A DNA stretch of 64,000 nt, from the NCBI GenBank assembly GCA_963773105.1, contig CAVZAA010000006.1:1-64000 (forward strand). The letters run 5' to 3'. Positions within the stretch are counted from its first letter, which is position 1, and the number at the start of each line of letters is the position of its first letter. The stretch comes from Trebonia sp963773105. Its GTDB lineage: Bacteria > Actinomycetota > Actinomycetes > Streptosporangiales > Streptosporangiaceae. Below the pieces are notes generated by a model that was not told where the DNA came from, ran no database searches, and worked only from the letters and a program-made list of their open reading frames with translations. Position numbers and translations under genes: made by a program. Positions 1-11,214 of the stretch are shown here, piece after piece.

Positions 1-683
1 TTTGAGCAGACTGGGGCTGCTGTTCGCGAGCGCCGGGCCGACCGCCTCTATCACCGAGCCGTCGCCTACTACGTGAGCCTTGGTGTCGAGGTGCCTCTGA
101 CCGCGGCAGAGTTCTACGCGGGACTCGACGGACATTTCAATGAGCGCGACGGTCTCTACTTCCGTCCCGAACAGGTCGAAGAGTACGAGCGAAAGCGTCT
201 GGAAAACTCCCTTCCGGAGGAGGCACTCTTCGTCACTGACGAGCGCAGTGCCGTGGCTTGGCTGCGTCAGCACCTCAAGGGAAAGCCGCAGAAGATGGCC
301 GAGATGCAGCCCGCATTCCTGCAGGAGCTTCAGGTTTCGGGTGACCGGCCCGACCAGATGCCGGATCTTGCAGATGCTGGAGGAGAACTTCATCCAGAAC
401 GCGGCTGGTGCCTGGCTGGTGCCCGACCCGGCGAAACTTGGGCACCTCCAGCAACTCCGCGAGCGCGCTCTACTGCGTACCTTCGAAACGTTATCTCCCG
501 GGCACAGGCCAGTTGCAGCGGTTCCGCGGTGAGGCGCTCCAAGCCGGGCTCAAGGATCGCTGGGCGAAGAAGGACTACGCCACGATCGTGGCGCTCGGCA
601 GGCGTCTGCCGACCGATTACCTGGTGGAGAACACTGCGATCATGCACTACGTGCGAAACGCGGCTGCCCGGGCGGCCAAATGA
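1..683 (+). CDS. pglX: BREX adenine methyltransferase (PglX-type, DUF1156 family), C-terminal part, frameshifted
   Basis: This is the C-terminal part of what looks like a DUF1156-type adenine-specific DNA methylase, the self-marking enzyme of type 3 BREX. The gene enters from the left edge; frame 1 is open from base 1. It reads in frame 1 to about 368, frame 2 to about 491, then frame 3 to the stop at 681-683. Dropping one T of the TT at 368-369 and one of the TT at 491-492 gives one continuous frame. Recognisable stretches are LFVTDERSAVAWLRQHL and WLVPDPAKLGHLQQLRERAL. The catalytic NPPF/DPPY region lies outside the window. From memory of the family, the link between LEENF and VPDP is usually longer, so an internal deletion is possible. 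The stop overlaps the next start (ATGA at 680-683). The family call rests on remembered homologues and on the pglZ context. Confidence 0.6.
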
Positions 684-3062
684 GCGAAGCTATCTGGTCC
701 TGGTGGCCAGAGGGTCGCCTCGTCGTCCGGGAGCTGGCGCGCCAGGATGTTTTCGACCACATCACGGTCGATGCGTACTCGCCAGCCACCGGAGAGGTCC
801 AGGCGCTCAGCGTCAACGAACTCGCCCGGCTGGCGGAACGGGACTGGACGGCTGCCGAACTTGAGGAACGCCTGCTCGCCCTTCGAGTCTTGGCCGAAGC
901 CGGGACCGGTAACCCGATCGCTGCGAGTGCTCACGTCGATCTCCTTCCGCACCAGCTCGCCATCCTCCAGCGTGCTCTTAAGCTCAGCCCGGTCCGGCTT
1001 GCAGTCTGCTGCGAAGTCGGTCTTGGTAAGACCACGACGGCGGGTGCCATAGCGACCGAACTGCTCGCCCGTGGAAGGGTCCGCCGGGTCTTGGTGGTGG
1101 CCCCGAAGGGTGTCCAGTTGCAGTGGGTGGCGGAGATGCGGGACAAGTTCGCTCACGAATTCACCCGAATCGGGCCTGAAGGGATCCCGATTGACGCTGC
1201 GGCGTCTGTGTGGAGCTCTGTCGACTTGGCCGTCACGAGCCTGGACGCGATCAAACCGCTACGCCGCCGCGCCGGGTGGAGTCAGCGGCAGATCGATGAC
1301 TACAACGCTGCCCGGATGCAGGGAGTCATCAACGCGGGCTGGGACCCTGGTCATCATCGACGAGGCTCATCACGTCGCCGGGTCCAGTGAAGACGTCGCG
1401 CGCTACCGGCTAGCGAAGGGGCTTGCCGACGCAGCCGAGAACCTGCTGCTGCTCACCGCGACTCCGCACTCCGGCAAGTCCGAAAGCTTCCGGCGCTTCC
1501 TCGGGCTGCTCGACCCGTCATTCCAAGCAGGCCGGGAGATCACGAAGGCGGCGGTCGGGGCGGTCATCGCCCGCACTGACAAGCGGGGCGCTGTCGATAA
1601 TGCCGGACGAGCGTTGTTTCATCCGCGGGCTACCCACCTGGAACTCGTCGGTTGGGAGCAGCATCCCCTACACCGTGAGCTCTATGAGGAGGTTACCGAG
1701 TACGTTCGCGAGGGCTTCCTCAAGGCGCAGGCCTCCGGCAACACAGCGCGTGGCTTCCTGATGCTGCTTCTCCAGCGTCTGGTGGCCAGTTCCTCGGCAG
1801 CCATCCTCTCAGCGCTCGATCGTCGCTTGGCCTCGCTAGTCATCGCCACGGACGACGCGCAGCTAGGCTGGGACGAACTTGAGGAGGACGAAGCCGAGGC
1901 TCTGCTCCTTCCGGAGGCGCAGGATGCCACGGCCTTGCGCGCGCTGGTCGATCGTGCGCGACGTACGGTCTCAGAGGAGACCGACCCCAAGACGCTTCAC
2001 TTCCTTCGGTTGCTCGCGACGTTGCAGCGCGCCGAGCGCAACCCTGCAGTGAAGGTGCTCATCTTCACCCAGTTCCGGGCGACCCAGCGGGCGCTGGTCA
2101 AGATTCTGGAGAGCCAAGGCATCACCACCGCCAGCGTGGACGGGTCGATGGGGCTCGCGGAGCGAGCGGCCGCACAGGCGGCATTCCGGACCGACGCTCA
2201 GATCCTCGTCTCCACCGACGCGGGTGGGGAGGGCGTCAACCTCCAGTTCGCCCACCTCGTCGTCAACTGGGATCTTCCCTGGACCCCGACCCTGCTAGAG
2301 CAACGCATCGGGCGGGTGGACCGTATCGGGCAGTCCACGCCGGTGCACGCCTACAATCTCGTGCTTGCTGACAGCGTCGATCAACGTGTTCTTGAGGTCT
2401 TGGAGGAAAAGCTCGCGGTTATCCTCGCCGAACTCGGCGTGGACAAGCGCAACGACGTCCTCGCCTCGGTCGACGATTTCACTGACTCGCTCTATGTCGC
2501 GGCCATCGTCGAACCGGAGCGCCTTCGCGACGCCGGAGAAGACTTCGTCTCGGCCGTCCAGAGGAACCTCGCCGAGGGGTCGGAAGCCCAGGAGATCCTC
2601 GCTGCCATCGCCGTAGCGCCCCCACCGCCGTCGGCTTCTCCGGTCCCCGAGCTCGTTCGGCGCCTTGAGAAGCTGACCGGAGCCCACAGCGGTGAAGCAC
2701 TCCGCTCCCCTTCGATCGTCGTTCCCGGCGAGCCGGTACCGACCCTCAGCGTCGGTGGTGGTCCAGGTTGGCTGGCCGTGGGCCGCGCTATGTCCGGTAC
2801 CGGGGGATCATCGACTGTGTTCGCCGTCTTCGTGCATGACTCGGGGCGAGCCGACCCGAGACGGGGCCGTGAGTTGCTCTCTCTGCTCACGAACGAACCC
2901 GTCAGCGACCCAGTCGCCGCAACTGTGATGCCCGCAGAGCGTCACCAAGCGCTGGAGCGGGTGCTTCTCGACTATGGCTATACCGCACTCCAGGAGCTTG
3001 GGAGAGGCACGCTGCCCCCTCGGCCGCAACTCCGTCTTGCCCTGGGGATCCGTTGCACCTGA
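680..3062 (+). CDS. brxHII: BREX helicase BrxHII-like (DEAD/SNF2-type), one frameshift
   Basis: Superfamily-2 DNA helicase/translocase of about 794 residues once a single frame break is repaired. The first frame (680-1390) carries motif I, CCEVGLGKTTTAG, near residue 113. The second frame carries motif II (IIDEAHH), motif III (LTATPHSG), motif V (STDAGGEGVNLQ) and motif VI (QRIGRVDRIGQ). The switch is at 1341-1343: removing one G from the GGG turns GWDPG into GWTLVIIDEAHH. Position between the methylase and pglZ matches the brxHII slot of type 3 BREX. It is translationally coupled to both neighbours, with an ATGA overlap upstream and about 10 nt overlap with pglZ. The C-terminal 220 residues lack motifs I recognise. 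Whether the shift is real or a sequencing indel cannot be told from the read. Confidence 0.75.
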
Positions 3063-4846
3063 GTCATCGGACCTGGGAGACCCTGGTGGGCGCCGTCAGC
3101 GCACCAGCCGGCGGCGTACAGCTCCTGATCGATCCGGATGGTCTCGATCAGGTGACCGACGCGGTCATCGTGACGGATCGATGGAGGTTGCGTCAACTTC
3201 TGGAGCAGGTCGCCAGCCGAACGGCCGACGATCCGCCCATCCTGATCCATCTTCAGGTTCCCGGACTAAGAACGTCCGCGGATCTGCCGTTCGACGCTCG
3301 GCCTCTGCCCCATCAGGTCATCGACCTGCGTGCCTCTGCCGCAGTGGTCGCAGAGGCCAGGAAGCTGCCGCGATCAGTAATGAGCCGGATGCTCGGCCGA
3401 GGGCCTCTATCGCAGCGGGCCGTCCGGGCCGCAGCAGCTCTGGCCGACCTGGCCTGGCCGGTCGGCCAGGACCTACAGGTGGTCGCCGCCATTCGACTCG
3501 CCGACCTCGGCCCGCAACTGCGGGCCGCCGTAGCTAGCACCCTGCCGACCGGCTGGCTCCGTCAGACCCTGATGGCGCCCGACCCGCTGGCGATCGTTGC
3601 GCAGGAAGCACAGCAGTGGTGGGAGCACGGTACCCATCCTCAACTCGAAGGCGCGCTCCAAGCCGCCGCAACTGACTTGAAAGGGCTCGTCACAGCGGGC
3701 GCTATCTCGCCGCCACTAGGATCAACCGTGGCGGCTGCGATCCCTGCCGATCTGCGCGCTGCGGTGGTTCATCAGCAGAGCCGGGCGCTGTTGGGCGATT
3801 ACCTTGAGACGCTAGGTGGTGACCTTCCCCAGGACCTCGCAGGTTGGCGGCGCCTGGCCAACGACTGGGCTACTATCCGACGTCTTCTGACTCAGCTTCC
3901 GCTGCACGAGGTCGACGAGTGGCAGATCAGCGCCTGGGAACGCTGGGCTGAGATTGATCAGACGTGGACCGGCTGGCTGCGACGAGAGTATGGCCTTTTG
4001 TTGAGCCGCAGTGCCCTCAATCCCGTCGGGGTCCATCACACGGCTCCGTTCCTCGCCCACCGTGGAGCCGGTTCGAAGCACCCAGTCCTGCTGCTCGTCT
4101 TGGACGGCCTCGGTCTCTCCCAGTGGCAACTCCTCCAGCAGAGCCTCCATCTGGAGGTTCGCGAGGAGCACCGAATCCTTGCGTCGCTTCCCACGATCAC
4201 CTCGGTCAGTCGGCAGGCGATCTTCGCCGGGAAACTGCCTAACGATTTCGCCGAGCATAGCGAGTCGACAGCCCACGAAAGCGCCCATTGGCTCAGGTTC
4301 TGGACCGAGCGCGGTCTTCGGGTTGACCAGGTGCACTATGAGAAGACCGCAGGATCAGACGCCAACGACTGGAGACCGCCACGAGACGGCGTCCAGGTCA
4401 GTGGACTCGCGGTGAGTGCTCCCGACAAACTTCTTCACGGTTCGGAAGTCTTCGGGGACCGTCAGCTTAGCAAGGCGATTGTTGACTGGGCGGGGGAGGG
4501 TTACCTGACCGCAGCGATTGACTGGTGCCACAAAAAGGGTGTCCACCTTTGGATCGCCTCTGATCACGGTAACCTTCCGACAACCGACAACGACTTCCAG
4601 TCTAAGAACCTGACGAGGCAGCGAGTGGGCCATCGCGTGGCCTTCTACTCGAAGGAGGTTTTCGGCCAAAGGGCGACCCGTCCGGACGTGATGTGGACCC
4701 CACCAGGGTTCGGCCGGGCGACTGAGGATCTCGGCTTCCCGTATTTTGCCCATGGTCGTCAGGCCTTCACCGCCGCCTCCCACATTGTTGCCCACGGCGG
4801 CCTCAGCATCGATGAAGTCATCGTGCCACTAGTTAGGATCGTATGA
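3053..4846 (+). CDS. pglZ: BREX phosphatase-fold protein PglZ
   Basis: PglZ-domain protein of 597 residues, the core protein of BREX phage-resistance systems, with an alkaline-phosphatase-like fold. The metal-site strand VLLLVLDGLGLSQW lies near residue 343, followed by LPTITSVSRQAIFAGKLP and then IASDHGNL near residue 500. The C-terminus, HGGLSIDEVIVPLV, is the typical PglZ ending. The start used is TTG at 3053 inside the end of the helicase gene; no ATG or GTG lies at a better place. It ends in an ATGA overlap with the next gene. This is the one gene of the cluster that reads intact, and it anchors the BREX assignment. The N-terminal 330 residues are not conserved enough for me to assign. 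Confidence 0.85.
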   Translation: MHLSHRTWETLVGAVSAPAGGVQLLIDPDGLDQVTDAVIVTDRWRLRQLLEQVASRTADDPPILIHLQVPGLRTSADLPFDARPLPHQVIDLRASAAVVAEARKLPRSVMSRMLGRGPLSQRAVRAAAALADLAWPVGQDLQVVAAIRLADLGPQLRAAVASTLPTGWLRQTLMAPDPLAIVAQEAQQWWEHGTHPQLEGALQAAATDLKGLVTAGAISPPLGSTVAAAIPADLRAAVVHQQSRALLGDYLETLGGDLPQDLAGWRRLANDWATIRRLLTQLPLHEVDEWQISAWERWAEIDQTWTGWLRREYGLLLSRSALNPVGVHHTAPFLAHRGAGSKHPVLLLVLDGLGLSQWQLLQQSLHLEVREEHRILASLPTITSVSRQAIFAGKLPNDFAEHSESTAHESAHWLRFWTERGLRVDQVHYEKTAGSDANDWRPPRDGVQVSGLAVSAPDKLLHGSEVFGDRQLSKAIVDWAGEGYLTAAIDWCHKKGVHLWIASDHGNLPTTDNDFQSKNLTRQRVGHRVAFYSKEVFGQRATRPDVMWTPPGFGRATEDLGFPYFAHGRQAFTAASHIVAHGGLSIDEVIVPLVRIV

Positions 4847-5596
4847 TGACCGGAGCTCTCCTCGATCGCGAGCTGAAGGTGGCCTGGCTGACAAAGGCAC
4901 TCGCCCTTGCTGCCGACCAGGTGCCGACCGCCGAGGCACGCCACCTTCTCCGGGAGGGACTGGTTGCCGAAGGTCTTGGCCAGGAAGCAGCGGCCAAGAC
5001 AGTGACCGCCCTCAGCCGTGTTCTGGCTGTTGCCGGTCGAACGAGGTGCCCCTTGGACCGGCTGGCCCCTGCAAGCCGAACGTGATCTGCGCGACCTGCG
5101 CGCCTTCCACCTCGGCGCCCTATTGGCCACCGAGCCCTTCTTCCGCAGTCTGCTCGAAGCAGTAGGTCGCGAGGCTCGTGCCTCGGAGACCGTCAATACC
5201 GTCGCTGTCCGTAAGCGACTCCGCGACCAGCATGGTCCGAGGCGGGCGATCGACGTTGCTGCGCAGCGAGGCATCAAGACCCTGCGGGAGCTCGGGGTTC
5301 TCATCGGTGAGCCGTCTGACTCAATCAGCGTGGTGGGCAAGTTGAAGATCACTGACAACGAACTGGCGGCGTGGCTCGTTCGCTGTCTGCTGGAAGGGCG
5401 CGGCACTGAGTCTATCCCTCAAGCGGATCTGGCTCACGTGCCCGAGTTCTTCGGCCTCGTCCTTCCTCGCGTTTTGCCTCGGAAGGCTGCCGGCATCACT
5501 CAGTATGCCGAAGGGCTCGGCAGAACGGTCCTGGTCCGCACCATGACGCCGATGCCTGGTCAGCTCAACGGGCCGTCGATTGCTCTCGCCGGCTGA
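4843..5596 (+). CDS. Small BREX protein, probably BrxA-like, frameshifted
   Basis: Helical protein of about 250 residues immediately after pglZ, with an ATGA overlap at 4843-4846. Frame 1 (from 4843) gives the N-terminal 60 residues. Frame 2 then gives LRAFHLGALLATEPFF, VRKRLRDQHGPRRAIDVAAQ and a C-terminus ending near PSIALAG. Deleting one T of the TT at 5021-5022 joins them as TALSRVWLLPVERG. In type 3 BREX the small BrxA protein follows pglZ, as I recall, and length and position fit. BrxA proteins bind DNA and are needed for restriction in some BREX systems. Sequence similarity to DUF1819 is not obvious to me, so the name is mainly positional. Its last 37 bases overlap the convergent DUF1643 gene. 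Confidence 0.5.
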
Positions 5597-6347
5597 CGGC
5601 GATTGCCCGCGAGGTGGCCTGATTGTTTACCGGTGCCGTCGTGGGTGACGAGACGGAGGCTCAGCTTCAGCGCCTCGCTGAAGGGAACTTCGGGATGATG
5701 GCGAAACGTCCAGCGCTGCCATCGCGACGGATGCCGAGGGCCATCGCCCACCTGGTAGGTCGGCAGCTTCCGGTCTACGATTCGCTGGCGTAGCCAGGCA
5801 ACTTGGTCACGATGGTGGCCACGAGCAAGACCGGCTGGCTCAGTGGTCCCGTATCCGATGAGAACGGCTGCGGCGCGGTTGAGCGCTTCCTCGATCGGTC
5901 TCCGAGCGTGATGCCAGTGCGCGGCTTCGGTGCCCAAGCCGTTGATGCCACCCGTCCGGTACGTCGCCAGAGGGAACAGGTTTACGACCTCGATGTCACG
6001 GTAACCAAGGAGTTCGGCTGCCCTCCCGACTCGGCGGAGAGTCCGGGCTCCGGAGGTCGTAGGCGGATTGGCGAGAACGCAGACAAGTGCGCCGCCCGTG
6101 GTCGCCAACGGCACCGCCTTCACTACAGGTTGATCTGCCAGCGCGCGATTGGCGGGGTGTCCTCCCGGATTTGCTCCGGAACGTCGTCGAGGGCCAACGG
6201 CTGGACTTCCTCGTGCATAGGCCCATGCTTCCAGATGCGGTCCCGGTGGTTCGAAGTGACTCACCCAGGGTGGAGTCCGGCCTCGACCATGAACGCATAG
6301 TCAGTCCAGCCGAGATACTCGTAAACATGGGTTGTGATCACGGCCAT
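5560..6347 (-). pseudogene. DUF1643-family protein, disrupted by a stop and a frameshift
   Basis: Minus-strand gene whose C-terminal two thirds is a DUF1643 domain: LVCVLANPPTTSGARTL, IEVVNLFPLATYRTGGINGL and a final PRHPSRWQRWTF stretch. As written it opens with GTG at 6264, but coding-like sequence extends upstream to an ATG at 6347 (MAVITTHVYEYLGWTDYAFM). Two lesions separate the parts: an in-frame TGA at 6261-6263 and a one-base loss near 6123-6128, where TAG replaces an expected GTAGTG continuation. Repaired, the protein would be about 262 residues. DUF1643 has no established reaction; members turn up near restriction and defence genes. Its 3' end overlaps the end of the BREX-like operon tail to tail. 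Confidence 0.6.
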
Positions 6348-6663
6348 TCCAATGATGTTGGATGGTCAGCGCGAGCGACGTCGGCGTGTTCAGCGCTTGT
6401 GATGGTTCTTGGAGCCGTGGTGCTTGGGGGAGAGCTGGTCGCCGATCTCAGTGACTCGGGACTAGCTGCAGTCCACGTGCTGTAAGACTGCACGACCTGT
6501 GGCCCCTTCCTCCAGTGTTGTTTTCGCCGTTGTCCCACTCTTCGTTTCTGATCTTGATCGCCCGTTTTGTCACCCTTGATTCATGGTCCTTTACTGCGTC
6601 ACACCCATGCACCATCTGATGATCATGGTCAGTTCCGTCCGCTCCGCGGGGCGGAGGTAGCCG
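6348..6663. other. Intergenic region before the mobile-element relaxase
   Basis: Divergent gap between the disrupted DUF1643 gene and the relaxase. I see no gene, tRNA fragment or clear terminator. Its base composition is less GC-rich than its surroundings around 6500-6620. It is the likely left boundary zone of the integrative element, but I found no copy of the tRNA-Ala 3' end here that would mark an attachment site. Confidence 0.5.
6653..6657 (+). promoter_or_regulatory. Ribosome binding site that places the relaxase start at a CTG
   Basis: A perfect GGAGG lies 6 bases upstream of CTG at 6664. An in-frame TAG at 6658-6660 closes the frame just before it, and the protein from the CTG onward (LAVVGTLSKGYDLDYVW) resembles the expected relaxase N-terminus. 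The first ordinary start, GTG at 6709, would remove 15 of these residues. Confidence 0.5.
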
Positions 6664-9600
6664 CTGGCTGTCGTCGGCACGCTGAGCAAGGGCTACGACC
6701 TGGACTACGTGTGGAAGCAGGTCGACCCGTCCCTGGCGCTGAACCCGGCCGGTTATTACATCGAGGCGAGCGAGAAGGGCGGTGAGCCTCCGGGCCGCTG
6801 GTGGGGCCCTGGCGCGCAGGCGCTCGGCTTCGCCCCGGGCCAGGTGGTCGAGCGCGAGCCGTACGAGCTGCTGTTCGGCGAGCGCAAGGCTCCCGATGGC
6901 ACGCCGCTGGGCCGGCCGCCGGGCGGCGGCAGGAAGGCCGCCGAGGTCTATGCCGGGCTGCTGGCCGCCGAGCCGCAGGCCACAGCGGAGCGGAAGCGGG
7001 AGCTGCGGGCCCGGGCGAGCCGCGAGGCGCGGCAGAGCCCGCTGTTCTTCGACCTGACGCTGTCGCTGTCGAAGTCCGTCTCGATCTTCCACGCCTCCCT
7101 GGGGGAGAACGCGCGCCTGGCCCGCGAGGCCGGGGACGCCGACGGGGAGCGGTACTGGTCGGGCCTGGTGGCCGAGGTCGACGAGATGATCATGCAGGCG
7201 GTGCACGCGGGCTTCGGCTACTTCCAGCGGGAGGCGGGCTACACCCGCACCGGCTCCCACCACGCCCGGGCCGGCGGCCGGGAGACGGGCCAGTGGCGTG
7301 AGGCGGACCTGGCGGTGGCGCACTGGCTGCAGCACACCTCGCGGGACGGCGACATGCAGCTGCACGTCCACTCGCAGATCGCCCACGTCGCCCGGACCGG
7401 CAAGGACGGGAAGTGGCGGGCGCCGGACTCGCTGGGCTACGCCGAGCACGTCGGGGCGGTGGCGGCGATCACCGCCCAGCATCTGGAGGAGGCGCTGACG
7501 GCCGGTTCGGCCTGGAGTGGGCCGCCCGGGAGGACGGGAACGGGTTCGAGATCAAGGGCATCGCGCAGGAGATGATGGACCTGTTCTCCTCGCGCCGCCA
7601 GGCGATCACCGCCGACGCGCGCGAGCGCGCCGCGCGGTTCGAGGAGCGGTACGGCCGCGCGCCGTCGCAGCGGGAACTGGCGCAGCTGGCGCAGGCGTCG
7701 AACTTCGCCACGCGCAAGGGCAAGGAAGGCGCGCTGGACCTGGCGCAGGCGCACGCGGGCTGGGCGGACCGGCTCGCGCGCACGCTCGGCGTCCCGCTCG
7801 CGTCGGTGGCCCCGTCGGTCTGGCACGCCGACGCGCACCGCGCCGGCGCGGCCAGTGCCGCGCAGGACGCGGTCCCGGAAGACATCGAACTGGCCCGCGC
7901 GGCGCAGCGGGCGCTCGCGCTGGCGCAGCAGGAGAAGTCCGCGTGGACCCGGGCGGACCTGGTCAAGCACCTGGGACGGGTCCTGCCCCGCACCGGCCGG
8001 GACCCGGAAGCCGCGGCAAGGCTGCTGGAGGAGACGGCGGACCGGATCCTGCGCTCGGAGTTCGAGCAGGTGCTGTGCCTGGAGGCCCCCGACCCGGTCG
8101 ACCTGCCGGGCGACCTGGTCCGCGCGGACGGCCGCAGCGTCTACCGGCGCCACGGCGGCGCCCGGTACGCCACGCGCGCGCAGCTGAGCATGGAGGAGGC
8201 CATGGTCGCGCAGGCGCAGGCCGCGGCCGCGCCGCGAATGACCCGCGCGGCCGCCGCAGCCGCGCTCGGCGCGGACCTCGCGCGGCTCGAGCGCGCCCTG
8301 GCCGCAGGAGCCGGCGACGCGGAAAGCGACGCAGACGCGGGCACCGGTTCCGGGCTGCGCGAGGACCAGGCCGCGGCCGCGCTGTCGGTCCTGACCGACG
8401 GGCGGCGCGTGTCGGTGATCAACGCCCCGGCCGGGGCGGGCAAGACCCGGGTCCTGGCCGAGATCGCGAAGGCATGGCGGGAGGCGGGCCTCGGCCCCGT
8501 CATCGGCATCACCGCGTCGCAGTCCGCGCGCAACACCCTCGCCGCGGGCGGGATCGAGTCTTACAACAGCGCCCGGTTCCTCGGCCACCTGCCCGGCCGG
8601 CGCGGCGCGAAGGGCCATATGCCCGTCGGCGAGGGAACCCTTTTCGCGGTCGACGAGGCGTCGATGATGACCAGCCCTGACCTGGCCGACCTGATCGACC
8701 TCGCCGAACGGCACGGGGGCAAGGTCATCGTCGCGGGCGACACCGAGCAGCTCCAGGCCGTGAAGAACGGCGGGGGCATGTCCCTGCTCGCCGACCGCCT
8801 CGGCTACGTCCGGCTGGCCGAGCCGGTGCGGTTCCGCGCCGCGTGGGAGCGCGCCGCCAGCCTGCGGCTCCGCGACGGCGACGCCACCGTCGCCGACGAA
8901 TACGACCAGCACGCCCGGATCAACGGCGGCGACCCGGAGCTGATGATCGAGGCCGCCGCCGCCGACTACACCGCCCTGGCCGCCAGCGACACCGACGCGC
9001 TGCTGATCGCCGCCGACCACGCCCTGCGCCGGGAACTGTCGCGCCGCGTCCGGGAGAACCTGCTCCGCCTCGGCCTCGTCGACGCCACCCAGACCGTGAC
9101 CATCGCGGGCGGCGCGGCGGCGGGCCCCGGCGACCTGATCATGTGCACCCGCAACGACCACCATGTCGAGGCCGGGGAGCCGGGGCGGACCCTGGCCAAC
9201 GGCGACCTGCTCCGCATCGACGCCATCACCGCCGAGGGCCTCCTCGTCCGCCGCGCGCTCGGCGCCGACCGGCAAAGCGGGCGGCGCCGCTGGACGGACC
9301 GACAGTTCCTGTACGCGGACTACGCGGATGCCGAGCTCGGCTACGCGGTCACCGCCCATGTCGCCCAGGGCCGCACCGTCCGGGCCGGCCTGGCCGTCTT
9401 CACCGGCAGCGAGGACCGCCAGCACGCCTACGTCGCCCTCACCCGCGGCACCGACGACAACACCGCCTACGTCTTCACCACGCCGACCAAGCTGTCCGAC
9501 CCGGCCCCCGGCGCCCGCCCGGCGCCCGAGCTCGCCCGCTACGACCGCCTCACCGCCCAGGCCGGCGGCCCCGCCCCCGGCGACCGGGACGCCCCCGCGA

Positions 9601-11097
9601 CGACCAGCGCCGGTGAGCGTTCTCGCGGAGATGATCACCGGCCGCGACGGGGCCGCGGAGTCCGCGTCGCAGGCATGGCGGCAGGCCCTGGCCGACGCCG
9701 ACCACCTGGCCGTCCTGCACGCGATGTGGACCGCCGAGACCACGCCCGCCCGCGAACGGCGCTACCGCGCGCTGCTCGAGTCGGCGCTGCCCCCGGGAAC
9801 CGGCCAGCAGGACAGCCACAAGGAGCAGTGGCTGCACCGGACGCTGCGCGCCGCCGAGCTCGCGGGCCTGGACCCGGGCGAGGTCCTGGCCCGGGCCGTC
9901 GCCGAACGGGACCTGACCGGCGCCCGTGACATCCCCGCCGTGATCGACGCCCGCATCCGCCGCCGCCACGGCGACCTCGCCCCGCTCCCCGCCCCCTCCT
10001 GGTCCGCCCAGGTTCCCCAGACCGATGACCCCGAACGCCGCCGGTTCCTCATCCAGCTCGCCGCCGCCATGGACGACCGCCGGCGCCGCATCGGCGAGCA
10101 CGCCGCCGCCAGCAGCCTCCCCTGGGCGGTCGCCGCCCTCGGGGCGCCCCCGGACGACCCCGCCGCCCGCCTGGGCTGGCAGCGCAAGGCCGCCGCGATC
10201 GGCGCCTACCGCGAGCTGTCCGGCCACGACCACCCCGACGACCCGATCGGACCCGAGCCCGCCACCGGGAGCCCGGACCTGCGCGCCGCCTGGCACGAGG
10301 CCCGCGCCGCCCTCACCCTCGACGAGGCCGGGGACATCCGGAACCTGACCGACGGCCAGCTCCTCAACCTCCGTGCAGCCCGCCCCGACGATGCCCGGGC
10401 GCCGCTGCCGGCCGTCGGCAAGCTCCGCCAGGCCCGCGCCGCCGCCCGCGACGCGAACCTGGCAGCGCTACGCGCCCACGCCGAAGCCAGCGCCGCCCGC
10501 CGCCGCGGCGAGCACGACGAGGCGGCCCGGCAGGAAACGCTGGCCGCGAGCTACCAGGCAATGCGCGACGCCTACCGCGCACGCGAGACCGAACTCGACA
10601 CCGCGACACGCGACCAGCAGGCAACCGAGCGCGAAAAGGGCCGGCGGCTCCGCCTGGCCGAGGCCGCCGACGCCGAGCTCCGCCATCGCCACCCGCGCCA
10701 GCCCTGGCCCTCGCTCCCCGCCGCCGAACCGCAACCCGCCCCCGGGCGCGGTCACGATCACGACGGTGAGCGCGAGATTCCGATCGACTCCGGGCACAGC
10801 CGGGGACACGATCACGACAGCCAGCCGCCCGCCCCTGCTACCGGCCTGGCGGAGACCTCCCGCCAGCTCGAGGAAGCCGCCAAGCGGCACCGCGATCTCG
10901 CCGCCAGGCTCACCGACCGCCACCGGCTGACCATCCCCGCCGAAGACCCCGTCCACGACATCAGCCCCGCCTTCCCGCTCACGAGCGCTCAGCGCAGGAC
11001 CGCGATCCTCCAGCCGCCCAAGCCCGAGATCCCGCCGTCGTCCTGGGTCCTGGAACGAGTCGCCGACCGCGACCTGGACCCCGAAGCCGCCGACTAA
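6664..11097 (+). CDS. MobF-family (TrwC-like) conjugative relaxase-helicase, two frameshifts
   Basis: Protein of roughly 1478 residues that would nick the element's origin of transfer and unwind DNA for conjugation. The relaxase domain starts with a candidate catalytic tyrosine pair in NPAGYYIEASE (about residue 31) and has the histidine metal site in MQLHVHSQIAHVA (about 233). The helicase domain (RecD/TraI type) has Walker A APAGAGKTRVL near 590, Walker B FAVDEASMM near 661, AGDTEQLQAV, and the late motifs GYAVTAHVAQGRT and AYVALTRG near 890-925. A long charged C-terminal tail follows, with two GHDHD repeats. Frame 1 passes to frame 3 by a base loss near 7503, and back to frame 1 by a base gain near 9595-9612. 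No coupling protein or type IV secretion gene is visible, so mobilisation may depend on a partner element. Confidence 0.85.
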
Positions 11098-11214
11098 CGA
11101 CATCGCCGAGCTGGCCAGCCCCGTCACCGAGCCAGCGTCGCCGCGGAACCAGCTAGCTTCTCCCGAGAAAATGGCTAATAATCAGTAGCATCAGAGCGAG
11201 GACGGAGGCTGGCC

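Noticed and set aside
7437..9743. Long minus-strand open frame opposite the relaxase-helicase
   Set aside because: It mirrors strongly supported coding sequence with SF1 motifs on the plus strand; high GC keeps antisense frames open. No motif or ribosome site supports it.
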